Made by a program: the position numbers and the translations under genes. From an uncultured Eubacteriales bacterium (GTDB lineage Bacteria > Bacillota > Clostridia > Lachnospirales > Lachnospiraceae), in NCBI GenBank assembly GCA_900316715.1, contig ONEC01000027.1:1-35830 (forward strand): 35,830 bases of DNA. Direction: 5' to 3'. The notes below the pieces were generated by a model. The model saw only the letters and a list, made by a program, of their open reading frames with translations. It was not told where the DNA came from and searched no databases. This document shows positions 1 to 8,071 of this stretch, piece after piece (within the stretch, counting starts at the first letter, position 1; each line of letters begins with the position of its first letter).

Positions 1-5
1 TTGGA

Positions 6-183
6 CAAAATTGTTGCTGATTTCCCTGAAATCTGGCATCTGAGCGGACGAAAAAGCAACACAATCGCCGAAATTAGCCAGAATTGTTGCCGACGCCCCT
101 GGAATTCACCGTCTGAGCGGACGAAAAAGCAACACAATCGCTGAAATTAGCCAGAATTGTTGCCGACACCCCTGAATTCACCT
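6..183. repeat. 73-bp-period tandem repeat, about 2.5 copies
   Basis: The motif CTGAGCGGACG recurs at 40 and 113, and the segments 6-39, 79-112 and 152-183 align to each other with the same 73-base offset. The copies differ by a few substitutions and small gaps, and a decayed further copy may continue to about 205. Each unit holds an imperfect dyad (GCAACA ... TGTTGC, at about 56-90 and 129-163). The period is not a multiple of three and no open frame runs through it, so it is not a coding repeat. The array may extend beyond the window start. It lies just after the stop codon of the lipoprotein gene. Confidence 0.8.
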
Positions 184-218
184 AAATTGCTGCCAACAGC
201 GCCGGATGTAGGTAAGCT

Positions 219-1688
219 TTAATTTATATCAAATATTAACGATCCATCCATCGCATTTATTATATATCTTTCTTCTTGACTTCTTATAACCCATGTAGGT
301 ATGAGTTCATATTCCTCTTCTTCGGAATCGTTATCGAGCTTCAGCGGAAAATAAACAAGATCTATATCGATAAAATCGACATTTGAATATAAATCTTCCA
401 TATTTACATTATCATAAAAGTGATTTAATTCCGTTACAGCCGATTCGATATTGATGAGAGGCGTATCATCATATATTACATCTTCAATAGTGAAAGCATA
501 TTCAAGATTGAATCCAAAAACTCCATTGTTATCTATAAGTACTACTCCACCTTTAAATTCCTTGGAATAATCACCTATATCATCCGGGGTGTTTGGTTTA
601 TATATCGGTATACCGTTAACAGTATTTCCAACAGAAACTGCATAACCGTTTCTCACAGCTCCGTCAAAGTTTTCACTTTGCATGGACTTATCTGTATAAA
701 ATACACATTCACATTTTACCGGAAGTGAATCTCCTTTTATATCAAATGTTTTACCTTCATATATATTTTCATATAAGTCTATCTGATCTTCCGGAATCAG
801 CATTCCCGGTACATCCTTAAATGTTTCGTATATTGTTCTGGAGATATCTTTATCACTTAAATCTGCCTTATTACTTCTGTCAGACATAGTGCCGTTTAAA
901 TCTATGATTCTGGAATTATCCCAATTACCTATAAGCAGAGAACCGCTGATATCCGAACAGCCCATTTGTGTAATGGACGTATCACCTATAAACTCCCCTA
1001 TATTCTTAGGATACAGTGATACATACAGTCTTTTAGCATATTCACTGTAGAATATAAGAAGGCGGCAGGTATTGCCATTATATTCTCCTTCATAAATATG
1101 GGAATAATATGTAGTTTTATCTATCCATGAAGATAAGGTGTCCAGATCAGCATAATGTACATCTTCAGGTTCTAACCACCAATTATCTGACATTCTTTTC
1201 TGTAATTCCGCAAATAAGAAGTTACCGTAATCTTCTTCATAGTGATATTCAAATGCATTCGAATCCTTCATAGGTACGGCTGTGTCACCGAATAAAGCCG
1301 ATACTATATCAGCTTCCAAAGCTTCATTATCACTGACCACATTCACCTTATATGTAGGTACTCTATCCACTTCTTCCGGAATCGTATAGGAAAGATCATA
1401 TGTAATCTTCATTCCGTCTATAGTTAATTCTTTATTATAGGAAAGCGTTCCTTCTTTTTGATATTCTGATATATAGGCCAGAGTTCCTGCAGCTTCGCCG
1501 TAATCTTCTGAATCATACTCAGAATTATCCTCCACGGAAGTCTTCTCTGCCTCAGTTTTTACCGTTTCTCCAACAGGATACTCTACCACTTCGTCTGCCG
1601 GTTTCTGCCCGCATCCTGCCATTAACATCATTGCGCATACAGCCCCCGCAACTTGCGCTGTTCTTCTAGTATTCATACTTTTAACCAT
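219..1688 (-). CDS. Predicted secreted lipoprotein of unknown function
   Basis: This is a 489-aa protein with a short basic N-terminus, a hydrophobic stretch and a lipobox (LMAGC, Cys at about residue 26), so it is probably exported and lipid-anchored. An acidic Ser/Glu-rich linker follows, then a long mixed alpha/beta body with no motif I recognise. The C-terminus (PTWVI, then YIINAMDGSLI) resembles the ends of PepSY/YycI-like extracytoplasmic domains, but this is a loose resemblance. A G-rich ribosome-binding site lies right before the first ATG; the ATG at 1676 is an alternative start that gives a more usual signal peptide. It lies downstream of the rplT terminator, so it needs its own promoter or readthrough. 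Function unknown. Confidence 0.75.
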   Translation of the reverse strand: MVKSMNTRRTAQVAGAVCAMMLMAGCGQKPADEVVEYPVGETVKTEAEKTSVEDNSEYDSEDYGEAAGTLAYISEYQKEGTLSYNKELTIDGMKITYDLSYTIPEEVDRVPTYKVNVVSDNEALEADIVSALFGDTAVPMKDSNAFEYHYEEDYGNFLFAELQKRMSDNWWLEPEDVHYADLDTLSSWIDKTTYYSHIYEGEYNGNTCRLLIFYSEYAKRLYVSLYPKNIGEFIGDTSITQMGCSDISGSLLIGNWDNSRIIDLNGTMSDRSNKADLSDKDISRTIYETFKDVPGMLIPEDQIDLYENIYEGKTFDIKGDSLPVKCECVFYTDKSMQSENFDGAVRNGYAVSVGNTVNGIPIYKPNTPDDIGDYSKEFKGGVVLIDNNGVFGFNLEYAFTIEDVIYDDTPLINIESAVTELNHFYDNVNMEDLYSNVDFIDIDLVYFPLKLDNDSEEEEYELIPTWVIRSQEERYIINAMDGSLIFDIN

Positions 1689-1712
1689 ACACCCCCATTT
1701 TTTTGTTTTATA

Positions 1713-1754
1713 ATAAGAAAAAAACCACCTAAAAGCAATTAACTTTTAGATGGT
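1713..1754 (-). terminator. Rho-independent terminator of the infC-rpmI-rplT operon
   Basis: On the minus strand a 12-bp stem (ACCATCTAAAAG with CTTTTAGGTGGT, one G-U pair, loop of 7) is followed directly by a run of T with one C. It lies 33 bases past the rplT stop codon. Confidence 0.85.
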
Positions 1755-1787
1755 AATTTTCTTACTATTTTATTAATTCCGCTTAGA

Positions 1788-2144
1788 TTATGCAATTGCC
1801 TTCTTAGCAACGTCTACAAGACTAGCGAAACCTTCTGCATCATTAACAGCCATCTCAGCGAGCATCTTTCTGTTGATGTCTACGCCTGCTACCTTAAGAC
1901 CATGCATAAGGTTGCTGTATGAGATATCATTCTGTCTAGCTGCAGCGTTGATACGAGCGATCCAAAGCTTACGGAAATCTCTCTTTCTCTCTCTTCTACC
2001 AGCAAATGCTGTAGCATCAGCTCTCATTACAGACTGCTTAGCAACTCTGTACTGCTTTGATCTTGCTCCGATATATCCCTTTGCTGCCTTTAATGTCTTA
2101 TTATGCTTCTTCTTGGCATTAGCGCCACCTTTAATTCTTGCCAT
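1788..2144 (-). CDS. rplT: 50S ribosomal protein L20
   Basis: This is a 118-aa basic protein of the usual L20 length. The N-terminus (MARIKGG) and the conserved [11 protein letters not shown] and [16 protein letters not shown] segments identify it. L20 binds 23S rRNA early in 50S assembly and in Bacillus represses its own operon through the infC leader. It is the last gene of infC-rpmI-rplT. A strong AGGAGG sits upstream of the ATG, and a terminator follows the gene. Confidence 0.98.
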   Translation of the reverse strand: MARIKGGANAKKKHNKTLKAAKGYIGARSKQYRVAKQSVMRADATAFAGRRERKRDFRKLWIARINAAARQNDISYSNLMHGLKVAGVDINRKMLAEMAVNDAEGFASLVDVAKKAIA

Positions 2145-2171
2145 TACTATATCCTCCTAATCAAATCATCC

Positions 2172-2369
2172 TTAGATGTAAGGTAAAATCTTCTTCATGT
2201 TCTTGACATTTGTCTTGTCAGTCATGGTTGCTTTTCTCAGGTTTCTCTTTCTCTTTGTTGTCTTCTTAGTAAGGATATGGCTCTTATAAGCCTTATTTCT
2301 CTTAAGCTTACCTGTACCTGTAGCCTTAAAACGCTTTGCTGCTGCCCTCTTTGTCTTTAACTTTGGCAT
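2172..2369 (-). CDS. rpmI: 50S ribosomal protein L35
   Basis: This 65-aa, very basic protein has the typical L35 opening ([15 protein letters not shown]) and the [16 protein letters not shown] core. It is a component of the large ribosomal subunit. It sits between infC and rplT, the standard order, with AAGGAGG upstream of its ATG. Confidence 0.98.
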   Translation of the reverse strand: MPKLKTKRAAAKRFKATGTGKLKRNKAYKSHILTKKTTKRKRNLRKATMTDKTNVKNMKKILPYI

Positions 2370-2389
2370 TGTTTTTTCCTCCTTATAAA

Positions 2390-2899
2390 CTACTTGGTTG
2401 TTTTTGCTGCAAGGAACATGAACATGCTCCTGCCTTCGAACTTAGCCTGCTTATCAACAGTAGAAATGTCCGAAAGAAGCTCAGCAAAATTATCAAGTAT
2501 TACTTTGCTTTGATTAACATATGCAAGCTCACGTCCTCTGAATCTGAGAGTAACCTTAACTCTGTTACCCTTCTGAAGAAACTTACGAGCCTGATTTACC
2601 TTAGTATTAAGGTCGTTCTCTTCAATGTTTGGAGATAATCTCACTTCCTTGATCTCAACAACCTTCTGCTTCTTTTTGGCATCCTTTTCCTTACGAGCGA
2701 GCTCATAACGGAACTTTCCAAAATCAATGATCTTACAAACCGGTGGATTTGCATTTGGCGAAACTCTTACAAGGTCAAGTCCTGCCTCGTCGGCCTTCTC
2801 TCTTGCTTCTGCTATGGACATCACACCAAGCTGTCCACCCTCAGCGCCGATAACACGCACCTCTTTGTCTTTGATCTGTTCGTTAATTAAATAGTCTAT
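2390..2899 (-). CDS. infC: Translation initiation factor IF-3, apparent ATA start
   Basis: IF-3 binds the 30S subunit and checks start codon and initiator tRNA choice. The family opening ([15 protein letters not shown]), the hallmark [22 protein letters not shown] and the C-terminal domain ending in FAAKTTK are all present. An in-frame ATG exists upstream at 2962, but reading from it would translate the leader terminator hairpin and the ribosome-binding site as protein. The GGAGGG at about 2907-2912 is instead spaced about 8 bases before an ATA codon at 2897-2899, which gives a 169-aa protein of normal length. Rare start codons (AUU and similar) are established for infC and serve autoregulation by IF-3. 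The exact start is inferred. Confidence 0.93.
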   Translation of the reverse strand: MDYLINEQIKDKEVRVIGAEGGQLGVMSIAEAREKADEAGLDLVRVSPNANPPVCKIIDFGKFRYELARKEKDAKKKQKVVEIKEVRLSPNIEENDLNTKVNQARKFLQKGNRVKVTLRFRGRELAYVNQSKVILDNFAELLSDISTVDKQAKFEGRSMFMFLAAKTTK

Positions 2900-2926
2900 T
2901 GCTTTGCCCTCCGAAAAATAAAACAT

Positions 2927-2960
2927 AAAAAAAGTGGATACCCAAGACATGAGTATCCAC
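2927..2960 (-). terminator. Leader attenuator terminator upstream of infC
   Basis: On the minus strand GTGGATAC (2960-2953) pairs perfectly with GTATCCAC (2941-2934), followed by seven T at 2933-2927. It lies only about 15 bases before the infC ribosome-binding site. Confidence 0.85.
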
Positions 2961-3080
2961 ACAAAGAACAGCCGTAGCTGTTTTTTATAAGTTTAAACCC
3001 GGCCGCGCATTTGCAGCTCTAGGTGAGAGCGGATACTCTGCTTAATTCTGAAGAGACCTATAGCTCTTCAATTCACACTT
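2927..3080 (-). ncRNA. L20-type autoregulatory leader of infC-rpmI-rplT
   Basis: The roughly 150-base untranslated leader has several elements in order of transcription. First is a hairpin at 3049-3070 (TGAAGAG/CTCTTCA). Next is a segment GAGTATCCGC at 3029-3038, then a hairpin AACAGC-TACG-GCTGTT at 2967-2982 with a UNCG-type loop, then a terminator at 2927-2960. The 3029-3038 segment pairs with GTGGATACTC at 2951-2960 (10 bp, one wobble), which would disrupt the terminator. This is the layout of the L20 leaders known in Firmicutes, where L20 binding favours termination. The structure is seen in sequence; the L20 ligand is inferred from the downstream genes. Confidence 0.75.
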
Positions 3081-3085
3081 GACAT

Positions 3086-3114
3086 AGATTATCACATTGA
3101 GTAACCCTTGTCAA
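3086..3114 (-). promoter_or_regulatory. Sigma-A promoter of the infC operon
   Basis: TTGACA (3114-3109) and TAATCT (3091-3086) are separated by exactly 17 bases. The -35 box lies inside the last codons of the upstream Hpt gene and the -10 box directly follows its stop. This gives the operon its own promoter and a predicted start near 3079. Confidence 0.8.
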
Positions 3115-3715
3115 TAAATATTTTAATTAATTCCTGTGCCCTGTCAGTATCATAATCTTCTATAGCTTCTATGACCTGAGACATTGTTTCTTTAAGAGGT
3201 TTTCTTCTGAAGCTGCAGCCTGAAAGTTCTTTCATAACCTTCTCTGCTTCAAGTACTTCTGAGGTATTAAGCAGTCTGGTTATATTTACAAGCATCTGTC
3301 TCAGCACAGGCTCATTTATCTCTTTATCATCGTCATCATCACTATCGCCATCATCGATAGCTTTCTGGATCCGCATTGCTGTTTCAGCATAAACACTCAG
3401 AAGATTATCAATCCCCTCATCGATGACCGGCATATCATCTTCGATAGCTGCCATCTCCTGCTCAAAGGCAAGAGCACTGAGTTGATCGGCACCGATAGTC
3501 TTCGCTGCACTCTTCAGTCCATGCACCCGGATCTGATAATCCTTCATATCCTTATTAACATATGCCGCTTTTATACCGGCAGCTCTCTCATATTCATTCT
3601 TCGCAAAATCGCTGACGATCTCTATGTAGAACTCCTTATCTCCGGCAATATACTCCATAGCAGCAGCTATGTTAAATCCCTGTTCCTTAAGCCTTGATAT
3701 CTTCTCATCTTCCAT
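3092..3715 (-). CDS. Hpt (histidine phosphotransfer) domain protein
   Basis: This is a 207-aa soluble protein. Residues about 15-120 form an Hpt-like helical bundle with the phospho-acceptor motif HGLKSAAKTIGA (His65). An acidic Asp-rich linker at about 123-132 leads to a helical C-terminal tail (about 133-207) like the tails that follow Hpt modules in hybrid histidine kinases. Hpt proteins relay phosphate between receiver domains of sensor and regulator. No kinase or response regulator is nearby, so its partners are unknown. It starts 47 bases after the FolB-FolK-PheA fusion with a G-rich ribosome-binding site and is probably the last gene of the folate operon. Confidence 0.85.
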   Translation of the reverse strand: MEDEKISRLKEQGFNIAAAMEYIAGDKEFYIEIVSDFAKNEYERAAGIKAAYVNKDMKDYQIRVHGLKSAAKTIGADQLSALAFEQEMAAIEDDMPVIDEGIDNLLSVYAETAMRIQKAIDDGDSDDDDDKEINEPVLRQMLVNITRLLNTSEVLEAEKVMKELSGCSFRRKPLKETMSQVIEAIEDYDTDRAQELIKIFIDKGYSM

Positions 3716-3762
3716 ACGCTGTCCACCCCATATTTTGTAATGCTTCGGAATCTACTATCTAC

Positions 3763-5448
3763 TTAAAATGTTCCCAATAGGTTCATCTCTCTGGCTTCTG
3801 CATGAATCTCTCCAAGCGCTTTACGTACATTTTTATCTGTAAGCTTTCCCTCAAAACTTACATAGAACACATACTCCCATTTCTTTCTGAGAGAAGGTCT
3901 CGACTCTATGCTGGTCATGTTGACACCATTTTCATTGATGCGTCCCAGAATCTCATAGAGAGAACCAACCTTATGCTGGAGAGTAAATGATATGCTTATC
4001 TTATCTGATGTTGATAAGAATATCTTCTTTGCTGTTACGATAACAAACTTCGTGGAATTATCATTCTGGAAGTTTATTCTTCTTGCAAGTATCTTAAGTC
4101 CATAGAGTTCAGCCGCACGCTCACTGGCGATGGCTGCCTCCCTGATATCTCCCTTATCCTTAACACGTCTTGCAGCAAGGGCTGTATTGCTGAGACTCTC
4201 AGCCTGAAATCCATGTTCATCTATAAAGTCCTTACACTGCATAAGCCCCTGTGGATGGGAGTAAACTTTTCTTATATCGGAAATGTGTGCATCCGGCAGA
4301 CCAAGAAGCGCATGCTCTATATCAAGTACTACCTGACCTACAATCTGAACACCACTGTTTCTGATTATATCATATATTCCGGCTACAAATCCTGCTGAAC
4401 TGTTCTCAATAGGAAGAACACCAAACTCCGCCTTGCCGGAAACGGTCTCACTGACAACATCATCAAAGCTCTTTACATTATATACATCTGCATCTTCGCC
4501 AAAATACTTCTTGGCAGCAGACTCTGCATAAGCTCCCGGGACACCGCAGTATACTATCCTGCTCTTCTCCGTTGCCAGTTCTTCTACTTCTGAATATTCA
4601 TCTGTATCATAAGGCTCTGCCTCATGCTCCAGCTTACGTATGAGCCTTGCATAAAGCTCCTCAACCGTCTTTCTGTATATCGGATGATATGCATAAGGAG
4701 CTATCTCATTAAGAGGCTTTAATACGAATTCCCTGTTGGTCATCTCAGGATGAGGTATCTTCAGCTTCTCATCAGCTGTGATAACATCATCAAAGAGAAG
4801 TATATCTATATCAAGAGTTCTCGGTCCCCAATGAACGATTCTCTCTCTTCCTGCTTCATTCTCTATATCATTTATTACATGAAGAAGCTGATGAGGAGAA
4901 TAAATAGTACTGATCTCAACTACTCCGTTCAGGAAGTCCGGCTGTTCCACAAGTCCCACCGGCTCAGTGTTTATGAACTCTGATACTCTCTCTACGCTTA
5001 TCAGTTCATCTCTTCCCAGCTGCTCTATAGCAAAGTCCAGATAGTTCTCTCTGTCGCCGAGATTTGAACCTATTCCCAGATATGCTGTATGTCTTGATCT
5101 GGATATCTCTACTGAAACATCAGAAAACTCAAGCTCTATCGGTGCTTCAGGCTTACTGATCTTTACATCGACTGTTTTTATGACCGGGAACTTAAGAAGT
5201 ATCTCTGTTGCAACAGTTTCAGCTACTGTCTCTATAAGATCATACTTCTCACTTCTCACAGTATCATCTATAAGATGAGCTACCGAATCATAGTTTACTG
5301 TCTTTGAAAGGTCGTCATTCCTTGAGGCTTTTCTTACATCAAGGTGAAGCCTTGCTGATACATAGAAAACCTGACCTTCCTTCTTCTCTTCTTCAAATAC
5401 GCCGTGATAAGCGTATACTTTAAGTTTTTCGATTGTAATGATATCCAT
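3763..5448 (-). CDS. FolB-FolK-prephenate dehydratase (ACT) triple fusion
   Basis: One 561-aa frame carries three enzymes. Residues 1-119 are dihydroneopterin aldolase (VYAYHGVFEEE at the start, NYDSV, and LIETVAE with the conserved Glu). Residues 121-272 are HPPK (LGIGSNLGDR, QPDFLN, GPRTLDIDILLF with the metal-binding Asp pair). After a short acidic linker, residues about 296-475 are prephenate dehydratase (IENSSAG, SHPQGLMQC, NTALAARRV), with STKF where TRF is usual. Residues 482-561 are an ACT domain with ESRP, typical of phenylalanine feedback. The first two parts make 6-hydroxymethyl-dihydropterin diphosphate for folate; the third turns prephenate into phenylpyruvate. No chorismate mutase domain is present. 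Its ATG directly abuts the folP stop codon, so translation is probably coupled. Confidence 0.93.
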   Translation of the reverse strand: MDIITIEKLKVYAYHGVFEEEKKEGQVFYVSARLHLDVRKASRNDDLSKTVNYDSVAHLIDDTVRSEKYDLIETVAETVATEILLKFPVIKTVDVKISKPEAPIELEFSDVSVEISRSRHTAYLGIGSNLGDRENYLDFAIEQLGRDELISVERVSEFINTEPVGLVEQPDFLNGVVEISTIYSPHQLLHVINDIENEAGRERIVHWGPRTLDIDILLFDDVITADEKLKIPHPEMTNREFVLKPLNEIAPYAYHPIYRKTVEELYARLIRKLEHEAEPYDTDEYSEVEELATEKSRIVYCGVPGAYAESAAKKYFGEDADVYNVKSFDDVVSETVSGKAEFGVLPIENSSAGFVAGIYDIIRNSGVQIVGQVVLDIEHALLGLPDAHISDIRKVYSHPQGLMQCKDFIDEHGFQAESLSNTALAARRVKDKGDIREAAIASERAAELYGLKILARRINFQNDNSTKFVIVTAKKIFLSTSDKISISFTLQHKVGSLYEILGRINENGVNMTSIESRPSLRKKWEYVFYVSFEGKLTDKNVRKALGEIHAEAREMNLLGTF

Positions 5449-6264
5449 TTAGACCCTCTGTATACCTGCAATCATATCAAGTGCTCTTCTGTGAGCCTTT
5501 ACATCATGTACTCTGAATATGCGGCATCCTGCAAGATAGCCCGCTACATTTACTGCTATTGTTCCTTCAAGTCTCTCATCAACCGGGAGGTTCAGTGTAA
5601 GTCCTATCATGGACTTTCTTGAAACTCCAAGCAGCATTGGGAGCTTAAATTCATCTATTATCTCACCCAGGTGCTTCATAACACCCAGATTATCTTCCAA
5701 GGTTTTACCAAAGCCGATACCCGGATCAAGTATTAATCTGTCTTCAGGTATTCCTGCATTTCTTGCAAGAACAATGCACTCTCTTAAGTCTGATTCCACA
5801 TCCTCTATAAGGTTTGTATAGTCTGCTTCTTTACGGTTATGCATAAGGATAACGCCCGGCTTATCAGACGCAGCGATAACTCCTGCCAGACGAGGATCAG
5901 CCTTCAGTCCCCAGATATCGTTGATCATATCTGCGCCGGCCTTCAGTCCAGCTTCTGCAACATCTGCTTTATACGTATCCAGTGTTATCGGAATGTCAAA
6001 ACGTGCCTTAATAGCTTCGATTACAGGAGCTGTACGTTCTATCTCTTCCGGTACTGGAACAACAGTATAACCCGGTCTTGTCGACTCTCCGCCGATATCT
6101 ATGATATCTGCGCCCTCGCCTATCATTTCCTCTGTATGCTGCAGTGCCTTATCTATTGTATTAAAGGAACCTCCATCTGAGAAGGAATCCGGTGTAACAT
6201 TCAGGATTCCCATCACATATGGTGTATAGCCTTCCAGTTCAAATTCTCTGTTTCCTATTTTCAC
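5449..6264 (-). CDS. folP: Dihydropteroate synthase
   Basis: This 271-aa protein has the family signatures ILNVTPDSFSDGG (residues about 20-32) and DIIDIGGESTRPG (about 54-66), plus LDPGIGFGK and GVSRKSMIG further on. It joins 4-aminobenzoate to 6-hydroxymethyl-dihydropterin diphosphate to give dihydropteroate, and is the sulfonamide target. The start codon is GTG, preceded by GAGGTG at suitable spacing. It lies between folC-HD and the FolB-FolK-PheA fusion, so substrate supply and use are co-transcribed. Confidence 0.96.
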   Translation of the reverse strand: MKIGNREFELEGYTPYVMGILNVTPDSFSDGGSFNTIDKALQHTEEMIGEGADIIDIGGESTRPGYTVVPVPEEIERTAPVIEAIKARFDIPITLDTYKADVAEAGLKAGADMINDIWGLKADPRLAGVIAASDKPGVILMHNRKEADYTNLIEDVESDLRECIVLARNAGIPEDRLILDPGIGFGKTLEDNLGVMKHLGEIIDEFKLPMLLGVSRKSMIGLTLNLPVDERLEGTIAVNVAGYLAGCRIFRVHDVKAHRRALDMIAGIQRV

Positions 6265-6294
6265 TTCAAGTCACCTCATCAAGTTAAGTTTAGT

Positions 6295-8064
6295 CTAGTA
6301 CAGAAGCCCCTTGTTCTTAAGAGCCTCATCCCAGAAGCACTCCGGCTCTGCCTCACATCTGAAGCAGTTTCTCGAAAGCTTATCAGCTCTGAAGAGAAGT
6401 TTTGCCAGCGTTCCGTCAGGAGCTGTATCTTCGCCATGAAGCTTTATGGCTTCTAAGATTACCTTCACTTCTGTATCACTGTATCCCACACGGTGCAGGA
6501 TATCTTCAGCTATTATAACGCCCGCATCAGCGTGGCTCATATTCTTATCCTTAGTGTATTCAGAACATCTTCCTATATCATGAAGAAGTGCCGCTGCGTA
6601 TATCACATCTCTGTCTATATCCAGTCCTTCATCTGAAGCTATAAGTGCTCCGATCCTTGCAACGCTTACCAGATGCTCTATCCCATGTCTGCAGAACCTT
6701 CTGGTGCTTTCCTCTTCTTCTATCTTGTTAAGTCTCTCCTGAAACACCTTATCCTTCAGGATAAGATTATGTCTTTCACTTTTCATGATATTTATGATCT
6801 CTCCGGCAAATGTAAGAGTTCCGCACGCTATTATAACGTCCGTCTCTTCTATGTCAGACAAAGCGATCCTTACTGCGTCCCTGCAGTTTTCAGCATACTC
6901 GCCTTCTATGCCCCGGGCCTGAACTTCCTTAAGAAGCTTTTCTCCATCCAGAGCTCTCGGACTTACTGTGGTTACAGTAACTGCCTTCTTCATATATGGA
7001 CACAGGCTGTCCAGCATACGGGTATATTCCTTGTCTGCCAACACTCCCATTATAAAGATGAATCTCTTGTTTGTAAAACATTTACTGAGCGTATCTGCAA
7101 GTCTTACCCAGGCATCTCTGTTATGAGCACCGTCCACTACAAAAAGAGGCTCACGGCTTACAATGGTCATTCGGCCCTGCCACTCAGTCTCTTCCAGTCC
7201 TGTCTGTATATCACTGTCACTTAGTTTGAGTCCGCCCTCTGATTCAGGAATCTCGCTGAGAAGGTGCAGCACTTCAATCGCTGTACATGCATTTAATACC
7301 TGATAATCACCGCTTAAGTTTATCTTATAATCTGTTCCCTTATAGGAAAATGCACTTCCACTGATATCTCTCGACTTTATATCCAGTTCATCCCGGTCCG
7401 GATATACCACTTTATAATCTCTTTCCTCGGAATCCTTATCTATTACAGCTTTCACTGAATCTGTCTGAGGATAGGAAACCAATCTTCCTCCGGTTCTTAC
7501 TATGCCGAGTTTCTCCTCGCATATCACTTCAGGAGTATTTCCAAGGAACTGCATATGGTCAAGGCTGACCGATGCCAGAACATCTATCACGGCACCTTCT
7601 ATAACATTGGTTGCGTCGCCCTTGCCGCCCATGCCGCACTCGATCAGCATGTAATCGCAGCCTTCTTCTGCAAAATAAAGGAATGCCAGAGCAGTCTCAA
7701 TCTCAAAGGAGGTCGGTGATCTGAAACCATCAGCTATCATTTCCTCCACAACGAAAGCTATACGGGTCATGAGCGATGCGCATTTTTCTTTCCCGATATA
7801 CTGCTTGTTGATCTGCCAGCGTTCTCTATAATCAAAAATAGCAGGGGATATATATCGCCCTACCTTAAGATTCTTGAGAATAAGGGTCTCTTCCACATAA
7901 GCCATTATGCTTCCCTTACCATTAGTCCCTGCAATATGAAGAGCTTTTACGCGATTCTCAGGTGAACCGAGTCTCTTTAAAAGCTCCATAATAGCGGAAA
8001 TGCCCGGCATACTGCCGAGCTTATTCTTCTCCGTTATATAGTTTAAAACTTCTGTATAATTCAT
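6295..8064 (-). CDS. folC: FolC (folylpolyglutamate/dihydrofolate synthase) fused to an HD phosphohydrolase domain
   Basis: Residues 1 to about 430 are FolC, a Mur-ligase-like enzyme that adds glutamate to dihydropteroate and folates. The P-loop HIAGTNGKGS (43-52), ECGMGGKGDATNVI, SLDHMQFLG and VVDGAHNRDA (310-318) are visible. Ordinary FolC ends there. Residues about 440-589 form an HD domain: His460 or His464, HD at 495-496 (AALLHDIGR), His511 and Asp561 (RADKLSR). Such domains hydrolyse phosphate esters or nucleotides. Its fusion to a folate enzyme suggests a folate role, perhaps removal of phosphates from dihydroneopterin triphosphate, but this is inference. The gene starts 7 bases after the deacetylase gene. 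Several Cys lie near the C-terminus (CFRCEAEPEC). Confidence 0.93.
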   Translation of the reverse strand: MNYTEVLNYITEKNKLGSMPGISAIMELLKRLGSPENRVKALHIAGTNGKGSIMAYVEETLILKNLKVGRYISPAIFDYRERWQINKQYIGKEKCASLMTRIAFVVEEMIADGFRSPTSFEIETALAFLYFAEEGCDYMLIECGMGGKGDATNVIEGAVIDVLASVSLDHMQFLGNTPEVICEEKLGIVRTGGRLVSYPQTDSVKAVIDKDSEERDYKVVYPDRDELDIKSRDISGSAFSYKGTDYKINLSGDYQVLNACTAIEVLHLLSEIPESEGGLKLSDSDIQTGLEETEWQGRMTIVSREPLFVVDGAHNRDAWVRLADTLSKCFTNKRFIFIMGVLADKEYTRMLDSLCPYMKKAVTVTTVSPRALDGEKLLKEVQARGIEGEYAENCRDAVRIALSDIEETDVIIACGTLTFAGEIINIMKSERHNLILKDKVFQERLNKIEEEESTRRFCRHGIEHLVSVARIGALIASDEGLDIDRDVIYAAALLHDIGRCSEYTKDKNMSHADAGVIIAEDILHRVGYSDTEVKVILEAIKLHGEDTAPDGTLAKLLFRADKLSRNCFRCEAEPECFWDEALKNKGLLY

Positions 8065-8071
8065 CTGTACA

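Noticed and set aside
6-183. CRISPR array
   Set aside because: The units are 73 bases long and similar throughout, with no split into constant repeats and unique spacers, and no cas genes are present.
2900-2962. Upstream extension of infC to the ATG at 2962
   Set aside because: It would translate the leader terminator and the ribosome-binding site. The IF-3 family N-terminus starts near 2899.
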